A stretch of 64,000 bases of DNA from Avena insularis (GCA_023614405.1 CM042685.1:234401661-234465660); one strand, 5' to 3'. Counted from the first letter of the stretch, positions 23,763 through 36,315 are shown. Program-made: numbers and translations. Notes: generated by a model from the letters alone, not told the origin.

Positions 23763-26700
23763 TCAAGTCAAGCTCCTTGAATCAACGATATTTAGTTCAT
23801 TCCTCAAGTAGCAAAACCTTGCTTCATCAAGTGGCTTCGTGAAGATATCGGCAAGTTGATCTTTGGTTGACACATAGGATAGATCAATATCACCTCAAGC
23901 AACATGATCTCTAATGAAGTGATGACGAATCTCAATATGCTTTGTCCTTGTGTGATCCACCGGGTTGTATGCAATCTTGATGGCACTTTCATTGTCACAT
24001 AGAAGAGGCACTTTGTCACAATGGACACTGTATTCCTTTAAAGTTTGCCTCATCCATAGCAATTGAGTGCAAGCTCTAGCGGCAGCGACATACTCGGCTT
24101 CGGCGATAGAGAGAGATATACAATTTTGCTTCTTAGAAGACCAACATACCAAGGACCTACCAAGAAATTGGCAAGCCCCGGATGTTGATTTTCTATCATC
24201 CTTATCACCCGCCCAATCCGAATCCATGTATCCACAAAGAGCAAATGTTGAGCCTCGAGGATACCAAAGACCATAAAATGGGGTATGAACTAAATATCGA
24301 AAGATTCTCTTGACCTCCATCAAATGGCTTTCTTTAGGAGCCGCTTGATATCTTTCAAATGCACCTACACTCAACACAATATCGGGTCTAGATGCACAAA
24401 GGTAAAGCAAAGAACCAATCATGGACTGGTATACCTTTTGATCCACATCTTTACCATTTGGATTTTGTTCTAGATGAGTCTTTGTAGCCATGGGAGTAGG
24501 AGCTCCATTTAAATCTTGCATTTTGAATCTCTTGAGCATATCTTGAGTATACTTGGCTTGATTGAAGAATGTCCCTCCTCTAACTTGCTTGATCTCAAAG
24601 CCAAGAAATACTCTCAACTCCCCCATCAAGGACATCCGGAACCTACTAGTCATAAGCTTTGAGAATTCATCATTAAAAGCTTTGTTAGATGAGCCAAAGA
24701 TAATATCATCAACATATATTTGGCATACGAAAAGCTCCCCGTTGACTCTCTTAGTAAAAAGAGTGGGATCGATTTTCCCAACCTCAAATCCACGGTGAAA
24801 CAATAACTCTCTAAGGTGCTCATACCACGTGCGTGGGGCTTGCTTGAGCCCATAGAGCGCATTATCAAGTTTGTAGACATGGTTTGGGAAGTTGGGGTCC
24901 TCAAATCCGGGGGTTGCTTCACATATACCAATTCATTTAATGGACCATAAAGAAATGCACTTTCTACATCCATTTGTTGCAACTTGAAGTTATGATGTGC
25001 CGCATAAGCAAGAAGGATACAGATGGATCCAAGGTGAGCCACGGGTGCATATGTCTCTCCATAGTCAATGCCTTCAATTTTAGAATACCCTTGTGCAACC
25101 AATCTAGCCTTGTTCCTTACTATAATTCCATGCTCATCTTGCTTGTTCTGAATATCCACTTTGTTCCAATAACATTGCGGCAATCCTTTGGCTTCTCAAC
25201 TAACTTCCATACTTTGTTGCTCTCAAAGTTGTTGAGCTCTTGGTGCATAGCTTCTAGCCAATCCGAATCTTCAAGAGCTTCCCACACTTTCTTTGGTTCA
25301 ATCATGGAGATGTGTGCTTGGTGTTCACTGAACCTCTTCAATTGTGCTCTTGTGGAAATACCTTTCCTTAGGTCACCAACTACATTTTGTAGAGAGTGGT
25401 CTCTTAATTCTAATATTCTTTCCTTTCTAGCTTCGCGACGAGTGTGGATCTCCGTGTTGTTTCTTGGGGGACCATCTTCATCATTTTGATCCTCGTCTTG
25501 ACCAACATCTTGACCTTGGTCATCATCGGAATCATCCTCTACATTGGGAGGCAAAGATTGACCTTGGTCTTAATCAAGTGTTCTTCTAGCATCAATTTGA
25601 GCTTGTCTCAAAGCAGTTTGTACGGATCTTCCTTGAGTAATTGCCTTGGCACCACTTGACATCCTGGCGAATGAATCAAGCTCCCCTTGAATAGAGTTGT
25701 CACTATGATCACCATGTTGCGGGTCCACATCTTGTCTTTGGCTTGAGTCATTTTACTCCTCGGTGGATGGAGCATGTTGAGGTTGTGAAGATGAGGGCTC
25801 CACTTGAGTGGAGCATAGTTCTTCTTGATCCGCCATAAAGGGTTCCTCAATGGGGCGGATATATCCCACACCCATTCTTCCTATAGCATCCTGAGGCATT
25901 TCATCATCTGCATCACAAGCATCAACACGCCCCCCTTGGGGACCATCATATTCTTCAAAGGTCACACTACAAGATTCTATGACGGCTCCGGAGAGCTTAT
26001 CATAGATTCTATAAGTGTGAGATTCGAGTCCATAGCCAACAAAAATACCCTCTAATGTTTTAGACTCGAATTTGGACAAGTGAACACCTTTTATGAGATA
26101 GAAACACTTACAACCGAACACCCGGAAGTAAGATATGTTGGGCTTGTTACCGGTAAGAATTTCATATGGAGTCTTGTTGATTTCTTTGCGGAGGTAGAGC
26201 CGGTTTGAAACATGGCAAGCGGGGGAGATGGCTTCGGCCCAAAAGTTGTATGGAGATTTAAACTCCGCCAACATGGTCCTAGCCATCTCAATAAGAGTAC
26301 GGTTCTTCCTTTCGGCCACACCATTTTGTTGAGGGGTGTATGCAGCGGAATATTGATGTTTTATCCCCTCATCACTAAGGAAATCATTCAAGGTGTAGTT
26401 CTTGAACTCGGTGCCGTTGTCACTTCTTATAATCAACACTGGAACATTGTATTGCCGTTGGACCAAATTTATGAAGTCGATGAAGGTCTTTTGAGTCTCA
26501 CTCTTCAACTTGAAGAAATAAACCCAAGAGTATCTTGAAAAGTCATCAACAATCACCAAGCAATATTTCTTCCCACCAAGGCTTGCATGAGATGGAGGAC
26601 CAAAGAGATCCACATGGAGGAGCTCCAAGATCTTGGTGGACTTGATGCGGTTCTTAGGCTTGTGAGGAGCATCATGCATCTTCCCTAGAACACTTGCCCT

Positions 26701-27240
26701 GCAAACACGATCTTTGGCAAAGGAGACATTTTCTTTTAGTCCAACAATATGGACCTCCTTGTGGAGACTTTGGAAAGTTCTCATATTGACATGGGCTAGT
26801 CGGCGATGCCATAACCAACCCACATCGGCCTTTCCGAATAAGCACATCGCACTTGTAGTGGCTTGCCCCGAAAAGTCCACCACATACAAGTCATGTTCGA
26901 CATACCCAACGAAAGCGACCTTGAGAGACTTGCTCCACATGAGAACCACAAGATCATTATGTAAAAAGACGAAAAAACCCATCTTTCCAAGAGCACGGAC
27001 TGAAATTAAATTGTACCCAAGGGTCTCAACAAGCATGACGTTCACGAGTGTAATGTCATGAGCAACCACAACTTTGCCGAAACCCATTACCTTAGACTTT
27101 GACTTGTCGGCATAAGTGACAGATATTTGATCATCATTTGGTCTTAGATCTTGAACAATAGAGGAGCTTCCGGTCATATGACTTGTGCAACCACTATCAA
27201 GCACCCACTTAGAACCCCCGGAAGCATACGTCTACAAAAG
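23763..27240 (-). pseudogene. Sirevirus pol: protease, integrase, reverse transcriptase, RNase H
   Basis: Minus strand. In order: protease active site LDSGCTSHMTG near 27,200; GAG-pre-integrase zinc region (HRRLAH near 26,800, then VCRAS where VCRAC is expected); integrase core (DLFGPP, DDFSRY, SDNGTEF, TPQQNGVAERKNRT); reverse transcriptase from about 25,300 (RLVAQGYSK, MDVESAFL, intact YVDD at about 24,710); RNase H (DSDWAGD, AEAEYVAA, LLCDNESA, KHIEIRHHFIRDHV) ending near 23,763. Breaks include stops at 25753-25755, near 25,570 and at 23895-23897, and frame changes near 25,150 and 24,895. In the living family this polyprotein makes the enzymes for reverse transcription and integration. Here it cannot be translated as one product. 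Confidence 0.95.
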
Positions 27241-27246
27241 ATCAAA

Positions 27247-29747
27247 CTAATTTTTAGGTACCCATTTTTCAATGGGTCCTCTTTTGTTAGCAACAAGGGT
27301 ATTGGGAACCCAAATAGACCAAGCAATATAACCATCATATGGGCCAACATATTGTGCGTACACATTACCATAATAATCACGCATTAGAACATAGTGAGGG
27401 TTAGCACTTCCCGCAAAGTCATCATGAGACATAGTTTTACCACTTGTGGTCTTACTATCCACAATGGTATTGTTGGTCTCTTGTGCGGGCTTGGCCTTCT
27501 TCTTCTTTTTGTTCTTCTTCTTGGTTTTGGGAACAAAACCAATGCCCCCTTTTTCACCACAAGGTCTTTGATTACTCAAGAGATCATCAATGGACTTGTT
27601 GCCTTGTGGAAATGTGGCCTTGGCAAGCTCCCCCTTCAACCTAGCATTTTATTCAAAAATAGTTGTACCACTAGATGGAATGAAGTTACTAGGTGAAGGA
27701 ATATTGGCCAATTGAGTTTGAAGCGTTTCATGGGACTTTGTGAGTGACAAGAGTTCACTTTCCAAAGCCTTGTGAGCCTTGTTAAGCAAACTAAAGTCCT
27801 CGGCAAGTTTTTCATGAACCACACCAAACTCAATCTTGTCCTTTTTAGCCCTTTTGTATTTAGAAATAGCATGATCACGCTCTTTGATGAGTTTGTTAAC
27901 AATAGTGTCATTGACCTCATCAAGCCCTTCAAGTTTTAATTCAAGTGATAACCTAGTTTCTTGTTCTTCTTATAGAGCATTGTTTAAAGCCTCTAGCTCA
28001 ATCATGTGTTCATGCCCAAGTTTATATCTTACATCTAGAAGTTCTTGTGTATGGGAAAGTTGATCTAAGATGTTTCCAAAATGTATCTTAGCATCTCCTT
28101 CTAGGTTAGTCATAAACTCATCAAAGGCAAATAATTCCATTTTAACATCAAGAGACATCTCATCATCAATTTCATCATTAGCTAAAGGAGTGGAGTGAGA
28201 TGATGAGGATACCTCCATTCCTCTTGCCATAAGGCAAGTGACGTTCTTGATGGGAGAATTCTCATTTGTAGAATCGAAGAGTGAGAATGTTGGAGTAGAA
28301 GTAGTGGCTAGAGCCGCCACACCATTGGGAGTTTCCTCTTCCTCATCTTCATCATCATCATTGTCGGAGGAGTGTTCTTCATGAGTGATCAAGACGATTT
28401 CTCCCGACTTCTTGTTGATGGGATTCTTCTTGATGAAGGGTTTCTTGTAAGGTGCTTTGAGAGTTTTCTTCAATACAAGCTTACCCCCATGATCTTCCCT
28501 CTTCTCATAGGGGCAACTTGCCACAAAGTGATAGCGGTCGCCACAATTGAAGCAAGTTCTCAATCTAGTAGTGTTTTCTCTTTTCCCATTTGGGTTGCTT
28601 CTTCGTTGCATTTCCATCTTGGCCTTGGCGGGATTCTTCCAAAAGTTCTTTGCATAGAAGGCCATATATTGACTATGAGCAATCTTGACTTCATCGGGGT
28701 GATCCATGGAGAGGCCTTCATCACTATCATCTTCATCCCCATGGTCCACAACTTTGGCCTTCAAGGCAACATTGACAATGTTGCTCATACCAAGGGCACG
28801 AGCACGTGCAACTTTGGAATTCTTTGCGGCAACTTTGAAGGCGGCCATCTCTTGCATAACTTCATTGGAGGTCATGAGATGGTAGTTGTGTCTTCCTTGA
28901 AGGCTCTTCAAGTCGGTGGGCTCAAAGGGCATGAGTGCACTCACATATTTCCTTTTTATCCACGCATCATCCACATGTGAGGCACCCATGTTTCTAAAAG
29001 AGGTGGCGGTGGTCTTGAGCCTTCGGTACATGTCTTTGTTATCTTCACCTTCCTTCATGTAGAAGCCTTCGGCTTCATTGCTTAGGGCATCATACCGGTT
29101 CCTCCTCATACTCTCATTCCAACAAATAAAACAGTGAGGGCATCCCAAGCTTCCTTGGCAATGCTCAAGTGCTCAATGTGTGGATAATCTTTTGTACCTA
29201 AACCTTGTTGAATCATATGCAAAGCAGTGGCATTGAGTTGACTATTGACGACCTCTCTTCTTGTCAAGTTGTCTGGATCCCCAATAAAGAGTCCATGTTC
29301 GATGATGTTCCATAGTTCAATGCAAGAGCTGCGCACATGAGTTCTCATTAGTGATTGCCATTGAGCAAATGTAGCAGATTCTACAAGCTTAGGTGGGTCA
29401 CCTCTATTGTATACATGAGGGTGAGGGATTGGAGGGTCGGGAGAGTACCATGAATCACGGTGCTCACCCTTCCCACCATCATTTTGTGTGGAGGAATTAG
29501 TGTTGTCTTATTTACCCCCAACCATTCTATCCTCGGGGGATATGGGAGTATCCCTTTTAGGTAAAACGGATGGAGGATCCCCTTGAGGAGAAGGGGATGA
29601 TGAGCCATCTTTGTCTTTAAGAAGTTGCTCAAGCATATCCTTGACTTTGTTGACCAAGGAAGAGCTCAATCTTGTTTCCAAGTTTTTGAGATCTTCCATG
29701 GTCACCGTAGTTTGCTCACCATCACCTTCCCCATCTTGGCTACCCAT
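27247..29747 (-). pseudogene. Sirevirus gag
   Basis: Starts at the ATG at 29747-29745 (MGSQDGEGDGEQ), 37 bases inside the primer site. A UBN2/gag core follows (WNIIEHGLFIGDP, EAWDALTVLF, RYDALSNEAEGFYMKEGEDN), then the zinc knuckle CFNCGDRYHFVASC near 28,540, an acidic region, a coiled-coil stretch and a Lys-rich tail (KTKKKNKKKKKAK near 27,510). Stops at 29508-29510, 27970-27972, about 27,655 and 27247-27249, and a one-base loss near 29,120, inactivate it. The extended Gag C-terminal region with coiled coil is common in Sireviruses. Confidence 0.92.
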
Positions 29748-29783
29748 ATTCTCTTAGGCGGTAAAGCCCAAATAAAGAGCCGA

Positions 29784-29796
29784 GGCTCTGATACCA
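29784..29796 (-). other. Primer binding site of the Sirevirus element
   Basis: Minus strand TGGTATCAGAGCC, complementary to the 3' end of initiator tRNA-Met, two bases from the 5' LTR end at 29799. Confidence 0.93.
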
Positions 29797-29798
29797 AT

Positions 29799-31263
29799 TG
29801 AAAGGATCGTATGGGAACCTAGAGGGGGGTGAATAGGTGCTACTTCAAATTTTATTCTTTTTCAAATTAGGGCTTGACAAGAAAGGTAAATTCTCTAGAT
29901 TATGCAACTATGGTGAATTTACCTATATGTCAACCATGCAAAGATAAACACAACACTAAGCAAGTACAAGTAAGTAAAGTGCGGTAAAGGATAGAAGTAA
30001 CCAAGGGAGTGGACGCGGAGACACAAGGATTTGTTTCCCGTAGTTCCTTCCTTTTGAGGGGAAGTACGTCTACGTTTGGAGAGGGGGTGGTATCAAACCA
30101 CCAACACCACGAGATGCCTCCCTTGTTCTCCGATGAATCTCACCCCAACGGGATCGATTCACCTTCCACTATATCGGCAACCTTCAAGGTGGAAGCCGGC
30201 ACCTTTACAAGTTTGGGGCACACATCCACAACTTAATCGGAGGCACCCAAATACAAGCAAGCTGTCAAAGCAATCAAAGACAAGCTTGTAAGAACCAAAA
30301 CAAGAACTAGGGTTTCCAAGAAAACACTAGAGCAAAGGGGCCCTCAATTGAATGAGGGGGAAATGAAGATCTCTTTTGGTGAAGTAGTAGATCGGGTCCT
30401 CCTCCTTCGATTCCCCAAAGATCAAAGACTTTGGTTGGTGGATTGAGGAGATCTTGAAGATTTGGTGGCTCCAATGGTGGTCTTGACTTTAATGTGGATG
30501 AGCACTTTGTCCCAAGGTAGGTGGAGGGGTATTTATACCCCTCCAAGAGATCTAGCCGTTGGAGCCTTTAATGCAGCGGTAGTACCGGAAATTTAAGCGG
30601 TACTACCGGAAAACTCCGGTACTACCGGATCTGGTACCGGAAGAGCAACTTTCAAACTTCATATGCCCTGGCCACAGCGGTATCACAGTGCGGTGCTACC
30701 GTAAAGAGGTAGTACCGCTTATGGGAACCGGTACTACCGGACGGGCAATGGAATATGCAACTTGGTCGAAAAACTTTCTGTCACGCTACCGCATTTTGCT
30801 ACCTAGGCAGCCAGTGGCTTTTGCCAACATACAAAAGGTTACTGCTACGCCAGGTACTAAAATGTGGTACCGCATTTTAGTACCGGGGTGAGCAGTGGCC
30901 TTTTATAGGTTGGAAAAAGCCTCTGCCGCGCACGGTACTAAAATGCGGTACTACATTTAGTAGTAATGGGCGGCAAGAGCTTTTGACAAGTGGTCAAAAA
31001 GCTACTGTCGTGCTAGGTACTAAAATGTGGTACTACCGCTTTTTAGTACCTAGCCCGGCAGAGGCTTTTTGACAACTGATCAAAACCTACTGCCGCGTCC
31101 GGTAGCAAAAGGCGGTACCGCGCCAGGAAGAAAGTTCTGGACAGTTGTTTAACCATTGCAAAACCTTTTTCAATGCACCTGCGATACACTTGGCAAATAA
31201 TTAGTCCGATATGTGTGTTGTTATAAAACACCAAAATCACTAGGAATAGGAAATGCTCTTTCA
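29799..31263 (-). repeat. 5' LTR of the Sirevirus element
   Basis: 1465 bp, TGAAAGGATC...GCTCTTTCA, homologous to 19137-20499. It has extra CGGTACTACCG units (near 30,615) and extra blocks at about 30,785-30,960 relative to the 3' LTR. Confidence 0.95.
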
Positions 31264-32348
31264 CCGGTGCTCGTGCTTTGCATCCTTTCCATCCACCACC
31301 GGGCCTCGGCACATGTGAGTTGATACACAACTAGATATGTGCCAATCGGGACCTCCCTTGAATGGTCTTGCATGCACAATCCAAGGACATCCTTCCTCCT
31401 CGCACCTCACCGTGTAACGCTTCTTGATGTCCGAGTGCACGACCGTGTAAGGACGATGATGCTTCACCGAGAAGTCATTTATCCATTGCTTAAATTCCAA
31501 CAAGGTCTTAAACCTTTATCCTTTGCAAAAGCCATTATTCACGTGATTGTCATCCCGGTAAGAACTTGTCCTTGGTCCAAGCACTATGCCTTTGCCACCA
31601 TCAACCGTGGCCTCATCCGCGAGACTAAGATCACGAAACAAAGGCACCCGATGGTCCCACCCCAAAACCGTATGGTGGATTTCGGCCTCTCTAGCCGTGA
31701 ACCCCTCCTCGTCAACTTCTTCTTTGGGACCATCATCATCCTAGTCCGATGCATAGCCTCGAGAATACGGGAGGTCATGGTCCATGTCATCTTGAGTGAT
31801 ATATTTCTCCAAATCACCAATAATGTTGTCTTGGAGTTCAAATCATCATCATCTTCACCCTCACAATCATCATTGTCCTCTTCCAACACTTCATCTTGGT
31901 GTCTTGAAATCAGGCTCAATGTTTGGGTCAAAGGAGGTTCAATCCATAGCTCTTGCTCTACGGGTGGAGGACTCCTACTATCCAATGGGGAGGCAAGACG
32001 GTTCAATTCCAAAGGCAATGAACTATCAACCTTCTTGGTGGCAAATAGCTCAAGAGCCTTGTTTAGTGATTCGGCCACCACCTCCTTGTATGCAAGCCAA
32101 TGAGCCTCGGAGAAGATACGCATGGTCTTCCAACGGATATGCATTCCAAAACCCACATTATGTCTTCCCTCCAACTCAACAACATCACATGGGTCCATCC
32201 ATTTCAATTCAATCTTCACTTGCTCCAAGACCTCGGCATAGGTGGGACTACGCTCAAACACAATATCTAGCTCATCCGGGTCCGCTTCTATGTTTCCTTT
32301 CAAAAAGGCATCCTTGTCCACATGATGAACATGAACATTTCTTGCCAT
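31264..32348 (-). pseudogene. MULE transposase, N-terminal part
   Basis: Minus strand. I chose the ATG at 32348 (MARNVHVHHVDKD) rather than an upstream one because this is where the conserved family sequence begins. It has the PB1-like/MuDR N-terminal region (FGMHIRWKTMRI near 32,150), then an acidic linker, then the MuDR DNA-binding region FSVKHHRPYTVVHSDIKKRY with Cys/His residues CEEEGCPW and HISSCVSTHMC near 31,350. A frameshift near 31,750 and a TAA near 31,520 break it. The frame reaches the CCGGT duplication at 31264-31268 and resumes beyond the Copia at 19131. In intact relatives the transposase binds the TIRs and cuts and pastes the element. Confidence 0.9.
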
Positions 32349-32842
32349 CCCTAACACATAGGAGAATATGTTCATTAACTAACCATGACAAGATAAACAA
32401 AAATATACTAGACACATTACCAAACCATAAAGCCAACAAGAACACCCTCTCTTACATAAGCAAACCCTAACCCTAACCCTAGCCATAACATTCCAATAAA
32501 CCAAACAATGAAATTTCAACGACCCTAAACCTAACTAAATGCTTCACATCTTTATACCTAAGATTTTCCAATGAATATAACAAATTTCCAAACATTTCTC
32601 TCCAAATCAAATTTCTAGGGTTTCAAGCCAAGTCCAACCAAAATGAAAGATTTCAAGAGGTCAAAACGGAGGGGAATGAGGGAGGGTACCTCTAGCAACT
32701 GGGGAGAGGCACAAATCCACCAAATGAAGCTTCCAATGTGAGAGATTTGAGGAGAAGAGAGGGAGAAGGGCGCCTGTCGTTTCTTCTTGGTCGGGTCGAA
32801 ATGGAAGTGAATGGGTGGGTGAGGGGGCATGAGTCTGAGTAT

Positions 32843-33165
32843 GTCTCAAAGTGTAGCACCTATCTGCTAGGCGCTACACATTAAGGTATAGCGCCTATCA
32901 GACATGCGCTACACTTTGGGCATAGCGCCTAGGCGTTACTCGCCCCAGGCATAGCGCCTGGGCTTCACACGGCCGGGTGGGGCCGGGGCCGGGCCAGGCG
33001 GTGCCACGCTGGCAGGGGCATAGCGCCTAGGGGCAAGGCGCTACCCTGTAGAGTGTAGCGCCTTGCTGTTGAGCGTTACCCAAAGGGTTAGTCCAGTGAA
33101 TAGTTATCCAGAAGGCTCATTTCGTGAAATCCTTTTTAGAAAGGGTTATTTTTGTCCATTCTGCC
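32843..33165 (-). repeat. MULE right terminal inverted repeat
   Basis: Inverted match to 18211-18525, ending TTATTTTTGTCCATTCTGCC. Carries the same AGGCGCTA / TAGCGCCT subterminal units, for example near 32,868, 32,887, 32,920 and 33,053. Confidence 0.9.
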
Positions 33166-33174
33166 TCCTCCTAC

Positions 33175-34495
33175 AGAATGGCCTTGTGGATCAAGCTTTA
33201 CCGCTTTTACCTACCACCAAGGGTAGCCTTGGACATTTGTCAATGACCCCTTTCTATATAAACCCCCCAAGGGGATGTAGGAGCTTAATTCATTCACTCA
33301 CCCCTCAATCAATACAAGAGGGGAGAGAGCTAGAGCTCCACTTGGACTCTAGTTTCGGTCCTAAAGAGCCATCGACGACTTGGGCCAATGATCGTGTGGT
33401 AGTTTGAGTTCGCCCCTGATAAGTCGCCAACGGCTGAAGTCCATGCTCAACACTCTCCTAACATTGGATCAAGCCACACTCCCATGAGGCGGCCGAACTC
33501 TATTCAAAAAATATTGTTGTGTCAACTCTCGCAAAATGTACGACGACATTCGCTATAAGACGGCGTACACCCTCATACTAACTACTTTGCACACGCTATC
33601 TAACCACGCCGCTCGAATCACCTCTAATCATCTGTTCTCCGATTTCGACAACAGGGTGCTACTCCTATAAATTAGGAGGAGGGAGTACATAATAACCGAA
33701 CCACATAAACTTCTCCCATCTCCTGTTATGACCGAAGATGAATGCATACAACCTAGACTATTACGTAGTGTCATGGTTATTACTACAAAATTGACAAAAC
33801 ACTGAAGTGCTACACAATCTTATTAAGTCATCGTCCAAATTAGAATATATGAATATTCTGGTATTAGCCGACTCTAGCCTCGTTTCATTTGATAACCAGT
33901 GTCACATTAAGTGTGAAAGCTTATAATTACAAAGAGAATTCCGTTTCGAGAGATCAGAAAAAGTGGTCCTTTTCGAAAGAAAAAAATTGGTGAAGAAACA
34001 TGTGTCTTCAAGCAGACACCACGCGGCACAATGTGAAGCCTAAACAACAGCCACGATTTCGCCTGGTTTTGGTGTTGGTAGCGTAAATCAGACCAAACAC
34101 GGCGAGGTGATGCCACAAAGTTACGCGTCTTTTAGCTAGAGCACTCGCTGTCTCCGCTAGCTGAGCAAGTGCAACGCAAGGCAGTATTCGGAGGAAGAAC
34201 AAATCAAGTCGCTAACCAAACCTAACGACCCCTGCCAATATAGTGCCGATTCTGCACCGGCAAGTGGGTGGGGCTCCTTTCTGAAACAGACTCGAGTTGT
34301 AAAGTTCACTGCTTCTGCTTGCTAGGCCCACCCGGTAGATCCCATCTGAACCACCAGCTCTTGTCTCTAGCAAGTAGCTGAATAACGGAATAACAAACAG
34401 GGTCTTGCAAAATGAGCTGTGTAGGTTTTCATTCCACTAGAAAGAAAAATGAGCTGTGTAGTGTAGGTGCAGAGCCGATCAATAGATTTTGGAGG
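33175..34495. other. Non-coding stretch right of the MULE
   Basis: No open frame with a recognisable domain on either strand. A short imperfect hairpin (CTCCTATAAATTAGGAGGAG) lies near 33,663. The composition is ordinary. Nothing else to annotate. Confidence 0.5.
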
Positions 34496-35056
34496 CTTTA
34501 GGACAACCGGCATGTTTAGTTGTTTGGGCCGGGATTTTTTGTTTTTTCCACTTGGTCCGCTAGGTACTGCACGAGAGAGATTTTATTTGGACCAACTTGG
34601 GTCAGTTGTTTGGACTCCTGCATCCTTGTTTTCTGCAAATAGGCACAGTTATTTGGTTGCCTAGATTATTGTCTTTTTTCCTAATAATGCATTTTATAGG
34701 TGTTTGGTGTGCTGCTTTGCATCTAATCACATGAGTTATGATCATCCATTTCAAATTTGGTGATCTTACCACCGAAATACACACATAACACATGATCACA
34801 AAAACAATCAATATGCACACATAACACACCATAAAAGCCATAAGCAGGCATAAACATTGCTACATATACATTCCGATCATCACCATAAGAGTAGCAGTCA
34901 CCATTACAGATAGCAATCAGGGGTCCTAAACTTGACCCCTGATCAAAAGAACCATCAGGAGGGGCATCCCATGCCCCTGAACTACCACCAGAGTCTTAAC
35001 CTGAAACATACCATCAACAGGGGCATACCATGCCCATGAACCACCACCAGGGGTTT

Positions 35057-36315
35057 TCACCCCTGATCAAAAGAACCTACTGCCTGGCGCTGGAGGAGCC
35101 CCCCGCCTTGTAGATCGTCATCTTGATGAAGAACGATTTCAGCTTGAACTCGACGACGTCGTTGTGCTCTAGGTCGTACTTGTAGACTAGCTCCGGCCAG
35201 TTCTTTCTGAAGGCGACCTGGCCGGAGAACCAGTCCACCTGTACCCACTCGGCGCACCATCGGAAGGCCGTGACCTGCACAACGCACGACAGCGGCTGCT
35301 TTATCCAGGTCCTAAGACCAAACTAGAACGCCAGCAGGATCACCAGCATGTGGAGGTCCACCAGGTCCAGCTGGATGATGAACCGGCGTGGGATCTCGAC
35401 GATAGGACAGTGGCCAAGCTTCGGCTGTCGGCCCTTTTTGCTCTGCGGCCGCAACGCCGCCTCCACCCTGCCGAGGACCACCAGCTTGAATTGCGAGCGG
35501 TTGGTCGGAGCACGTCCTGATAACCCGGTGGGGAGGGCAGCCCCTTCCCACTGTCTCGCATTCAAACTTAACCACCTTGGCAGGAAGCAAAACAAGGACA
35601 GCAAAAATTTGGGAGCAAGAAGCATTGCCAAATTTGGCAATGCACATGGTACGAACACGGAGGAATCATGGTACACACATGCACTAGTATCCCCAATCAG
35701 AAAATGCCCCGGGACAAGACTCAAATTGAGGAATCGGCTATGTTCTCCAATCGGGCAATACCCCAGGACAACATCCAAATTGACGAATGGGGCAACAAAA
35801 CTATGAAATCTGTTGCTAATACTAGTAAAGCCCCAAATCACGTAAGAACCACCGAAAATCGAGACTTAATCGCACAATTTTGGGGTCAAACCCTAACCCC
35901 AATGTAGATCAGGAACTTACCCTGGTCGGCGGTGGCGCAATCGATGACGAGGGAGCCATAGAATGTGTCGCCGGAGCAAGAGAAGAAGCTCCAGGCGCGG
36001 GGATTGGGGCCATCGGCGCGGACGAAAAAACCCTATTCGAGTTGAGGGTCCGACTCTGGCGGGGGCTTCTCCGGCCTGCTTGGTCGCAGATGCCGCTTCA
36101 TCCGTGGTAGTAGTCAATGCAGTCGCCGCCATGGCCGCCCTAGTTCCACGCGAGGACATGGGCGTGGGAGCCCTGAGCACCCTCGCGAGGGCCGCCTCGT
36201 CGCCGCCGGCAATCTTATCGAGCTGAACGACAGCCCATAGGTTGTGCGTGCTCACCTCGCCGATGCTGACGCTGCGGAACGGAGGAAAGGGGGGAGGCGG
36301 AGGAGCGATGGCCAT
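35057..36315 (-). pseudogene. B3-like DNA-binding protein, probable pseudogene
   Basis: Minus strand, two parts. The 5' part starts at ATG 36315 (MAIAPPPPPFPPFRSVSIGE) and after a change of frame ends with SFFSCSGDTFYGSLVIDCA at a good donor site (CAGG/GTAAGT near 35,930). The 3' part reads PIVEIPRRFIIQLDLV near 35,380, then after a stop near 35,323 VTAFRWCAEWVQVDWFSG, VAFRKNWPELV, EHNDVVEFKL and KMTIYKA before a TAG at 35057. The second half has the spacing of a plant B3 fold (G-x-x-x-F-x-x-N-W, L-x-x-x-D-V-V-E-F). B3 proteins bind DNA in the nucleus. The in-frame stop and the frame change suggest decay, though unseen splicing could explain one of them. Confidence 0.55.

Larger units (their letters stand above)
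19137..31263 (-). mobile_element. Sirevirus-type Copia retrotransposon, full length (12.1 kb)
   Basis: A complete element with LTRs at 19137-20499 (3') and 29799-31263 (5'), primer site at 29784-29796 and polypurine tract at 20500-20513, all consistent with minus orientation. The target duplication is CCGGT at 19132-19136 and 31264-31268. Coding order is gag, protease, integrase, reverse transcriptase, RNase H, then an extra ORF between pol and the 3' LTR. The long gag with a UBN2-type core and the additional downstream ORF fit the Sirevirus (Maximus) branch of Copia. Many stops and frameshifts show the copy is dead. It sits inside the MULE transposase gene, and its removal would restore that frame. 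Confidence 0.95.
18211..33165 (-). mobile_element. Mutator-like element (MULE) with long TIRs, split by a Copia insertion
   Basis: Both ends are GGCAGAATGGACAAAAATAA in inverted orientation. The 9 bases outside them, TCCTCCTAC at 18202-18210 and 33166-33174, are an exact direct repeat, the target duplication length expected for Mutator elements. Terminal inverted repeats extend about 320 bp. The interior carries remnants of a MuDR-type transposase on the minus strand (32348-31264 and 19131-18806). Without the 12.1-kb Copia at 19137-31263 the element is about 2.8 kb. The DDE catalytic domain of the transposase is not present, so this is a non-autonomous deletion derivative. Perfect duplications suggest a not very old insertion, made before the Copia. 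Confidence 0.93.

Noticed and set aside
28372..28980. 202-codon plus-strand frame
   Set aside because: Antisense shadow of the Sirevirus gag zinc-knuckle region.
31339..32470. Plus-strand frames of 254 and 224 codons
   Set aside because: Antisense shadows of the MULE transposase, which has the MuDR motifs on the minus strand.
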